A stretch of 64,000 bases of DNA from Clostridia bacterium (GTDB taxonomy: Bacteria > Bacillota > Clostridia > Lachnospirales > Lachnospiraceae): positions 39,817 to 103,816 of the forward strand of contig CAJTAK010000011.1 in NCBI GenBank assembly GCA_910574255.1, in the 5' to 3' direction. Both the position numbers and the translations under genes were made by a program. This document shows positions 62,460-64,000 of this stretch, in pieces; position 1 is the stretch's first letter; each line of letters starts with the position of its first letter. The notes below the pieces were generated by a model that saw only the letters and a list, made by a program, of their open reading frames with translations, was not told the origin of the DNA and did no database searches.

Positions 62460-63221
62460 TCACATAGGTGAAGAGAGGGTCAGAATCTCCGGTTCACCGT
62501 TGGTAATCAAAACCGTATTCTCATAGTGGGCGGAAAGGGAGCCGTCCTCTGTGACAACTGTCCAGTCATCGTCCAGCCACACTACCTCCCAGCCTCCGGC
62601 ATTGATCATAGGCTCTATGGCAAGGGTCATTCCCGGCATCAGCTTCACTCCCCGCCGTCTCTGGTGAAAGTTTGGAATCTGAGGGTCTTCATGAAGCTTT
62701 GTACCAATTCCGTGTCCCACGAGATCCTGAACCACTCCATACCCAAAGGTATCAATGTAATCATTAATGGCATTGGATATCTCATGAAGGTGATGCCCGG
62801 CTCTGGCATATTTAATTCCCTCAAAAAAACTCTGTTTTGTGGCTTTGATAAGCTGTTCCGCTTCCGGGCTAATCTTTCCCACGGCATGCGTTCTGGCCGC
62901 ATCCGAGTGATATCCCTTGTATATAAGCCCTGCATCCAGACTTACGATATCCCCTTCCTGAAGAATTCTCTCTTTATGGGGGATTCCATGCACTACCTCA
63001 TCATTTACCGAAACACAAATAGATGCCGGATAGCCATTATAGTTCAGAAAGTTCGGAATACAGCCTCTCTTTCGAATCAATCGATCGCCATAGTGATCAA
63101 TGTCCAAAGTGGAGATACCCGGTCTCACAAAGTCCGCAAGCTCATTGTGAACCTCCTCCAGAAGCTTTCCCGCTGTCCGCATCAGCTCGATTTCTCTGGC
63201 AGATTTAATACTTACTGACAT
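62460..63221 (-). CDS. map: Type I methionine aminopeptidase
   Basis: A 253-aa metalloprotease removing N-terminal Met. Metal ligands are seen in SLDAGLIYKGYHSDAARTH (D, D), GHGIGTKLHEDPQIPN (H), TLAIEPMI (E) and the final E in VVTEDGSLSAHYENTV. Starts 3 nt after the adk stop. Confidence 0.98.
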   Translation of the reverse strand: MSVSIKSAREIELMRTAGKLLEEVHNELADFVRPGISTLDIDHYGDRLIRKRGCIPNFLNYNGYPASICVSVNDEVVHGIPHKERILQEGDIVSLDAGLIYKGYHSDAARTHAVGKISPEAEQLIKATKQSFFEGIKYARAGHHLHEISNAINDYIDTFGYGVVQDLVGHGIGTKLHEDPQIPNFHQRRRGVKLMPGMTLAIEPMINAGGWEVVWLDDDWTVVTEDGSLSAHYENTVLITNGEPEILTLSSPM

Positions 63222-63224
63222 GCT

Positions 63225-63869
63225 TTACGCTCCTAATATCTTAACAATTGCCTGGAACACGGCCTCCATATCCTGAGTTCCGTCTACCTCTGCCAGCTTT
63301 CCCTGACTGGTATAGTACTCAATCAAAGGCTGTGTCTGGCTGTGGTAAACACCAAGGCGCTTTTCCACCGTCTCCGGCTTATCGTCATCTCTAAGGACTA
63401 ATTTTTCGCCGCAGCGGTCACATACTCCCTCTACTTTTGTGGGAATATGTACAATGTGATAAGTGGCGCCGCAGGAAAGGCAGGCACGCCGTCCGGACAT
63501 ACGGCTGATGATGTTTTCATCCGGAACCTCCACATTTACTGCATAATCAATGCTCTCTCCCTGCGCCTCCAAGGCTCTCGTAAGAGCCTCTGCCTGCGGA
63601 ATAGTTCTGGGAAAGCCATCCAAGACATAGCCGTTCTTGCAATCCGGCTCCTTGAAACGGTCCATAATCAGCTCCAATGTCAGCTCATCCGGCACCAAAA
63701 GCCCTTGGTCCATATAAGCCTTGGCCTTTGCGCCAAGTTCTGTCCCATTCTTTATATTTGCTCTGAAAATATCGCCCGTTGAAATGTGAGGGATCTGATA
63801 CTTATCAGCTATTTTCTTTGCCTGTGTGCCTTTTCCTGCACCTGGGGCCCCCAACATAATAACCTTCAT
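63225..63869 (-). CDS. adk: Adenylate kinase
   Basis: A 214-aa kinase: P-loop [49 protein letters not shown] and a zinc LID ([12 protein letters not shown], then CDRCGEKL). I start at 63869, with AGGAGG 8 nt upstream; the preceding GTG is not needed. Repeat copy F2 ends right before this ribosome site. Confidence 0.98.
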   Translation of the reverse strand: MKVIMLGAPGAGKGTQAKKIADKYQIPHISTGDIFRANIKNGTELGAKAKAYMDQGLLVPDELTLELIMDRFKEPDCKNGYVLDGFPRTIPQAEALTRALEAQGESIDYAVNVEVPDENIISRMSGRRACLSCGATYHIVHIPTKVEGVCDRCGEKLVLRDDDKPETVEKRLGVYHSQTQPLIEYYTSQGKLAEVDGTQDMEAVFQAIVKILGA

Positions 63870-63889
63870 CACGTTCCTCCTATTTATAG

Positions 63890-64000
63890 TCGCTGCGCAA
63901 CGGCACTAAAGGGCAAAGTCGCTTCGACACACCGGTAATGAGAGAAACTTTTATTCGATAACGCTCTCATAAAAGTTCCTCTCGTGCGCCTTTGCGACTT
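63890..64000 (-). repeat. Second dispersed hairpin element, copy F2 (cut by the window edge)
   Basis: Matches copy F1 over about 110 bp in the same orientation. The inner stem is AACTTTTAT / ATAAAAGTT here but AACTTTCAT / ATGAAAGTT in F1, a paired change. The outer arm runs off the window; if it pairs, the next bases should read tgccc. Confidence 0.8.

Overview
The window looks like the chromosome of a Gram-positive gut-type clostridium, most likely Lachnospiraceae (Clostridium cluster XIVa). The clues are an AddAB recombination pair, a Gram-positive alpha ribosomal operon with a KOW-domain protein between map and infA, an unusually long ribosomal protein L17, an Amt transporter fused to a P-II domain, a TagF-like glycerophosphotransferase and clostridial polysaccharide genes. 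This assignment is inferred from gene content only. No rRNA, tRNA, CRISPR array, insertion sequence or intact prophage was seen.

Layout: 0-7.2 kb, addB-addA, preceded by a tandem 99-bp repeat. 7.4-10.2 kb, a sodium:amino-acid symporter with a long purine-rich, apparently non-coding leader. 10.2-14.3 kb, a GerM-type lipoprotein, then a VTT membrane protein and two glycosyltransferases resembling the glycolipid (diglycosyl-diacylglycerol) pair of low-GC Gram-positives. 14.5-19.4 kb, an AraC/GyrI-like regulator and a phosphate block (Na/Pi cotransporter, PhoR-like kinase, PhoB-like regulator). 19.5-19.7 kb, a 211-bp palindrome. 19.8-21.8 kb, Amt-PII. 22-24.5 kb, a GtrII-like membrane protein and a probable gene remnant. 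24.5-26 kb, rho. 26-53.6 kb, a large surface-polysaccharide region: TagF-like transferase, acyltransferases with an MBOAT/SGNH pair, a Sel1-repeat protein, an unrecognised membrane protein, two GT-C proteins, GT2 and GT4 glycosyltransferases, rmlD, a bifunctional fucokinase/GDP-fucose synthase with a divergent fucosyltransferase-like gene, an MFS carrier, a lipid kinase, a PAP2 phosphatase and UDP-galactopyranose mutase. 53.6-57.9 kb, mutY, sfsA, a GH25 lysozyme and an aminotransferase. 58-63.9 kb, rplQ-rpoA-rpsD-rpsK-rpsM-rpmJ-infA-KOW-map-adk, read toward low coordinates.

How it fits together: the central region can make activated L-fucose (Fkp), galactofuranose (Glf) and one step of dTDP-rhamnose, transfer sugars (several GT2/GT4 and lipid-linked GT-C systems) and decorate the product with acyl and glycerophosphate groups. 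It reads as a capsule or wall-polysaccharide factory, with glycolipid anchor synthesis nearby at 11-14 kb.

The least expected signal is in the junctions between genes. One dispersed element keeps a conserved core while its two nested stems differ completely in sequence but stay paired. It lies in the sense direction before several genes and ends in a tail (consensus AACTGGAATRGAG) that serves as the Shine-Dalgarno region of the next gene. A second hairpin element occurs twice (33.4 kb and the right edge) with a compensatory base-pair change. A 211-bp palindrome, a consensus-promoter-driven purine-rich leader with repeated anti-SD-complementary motifs, and structured leaders before rpmJ and amt add to this.
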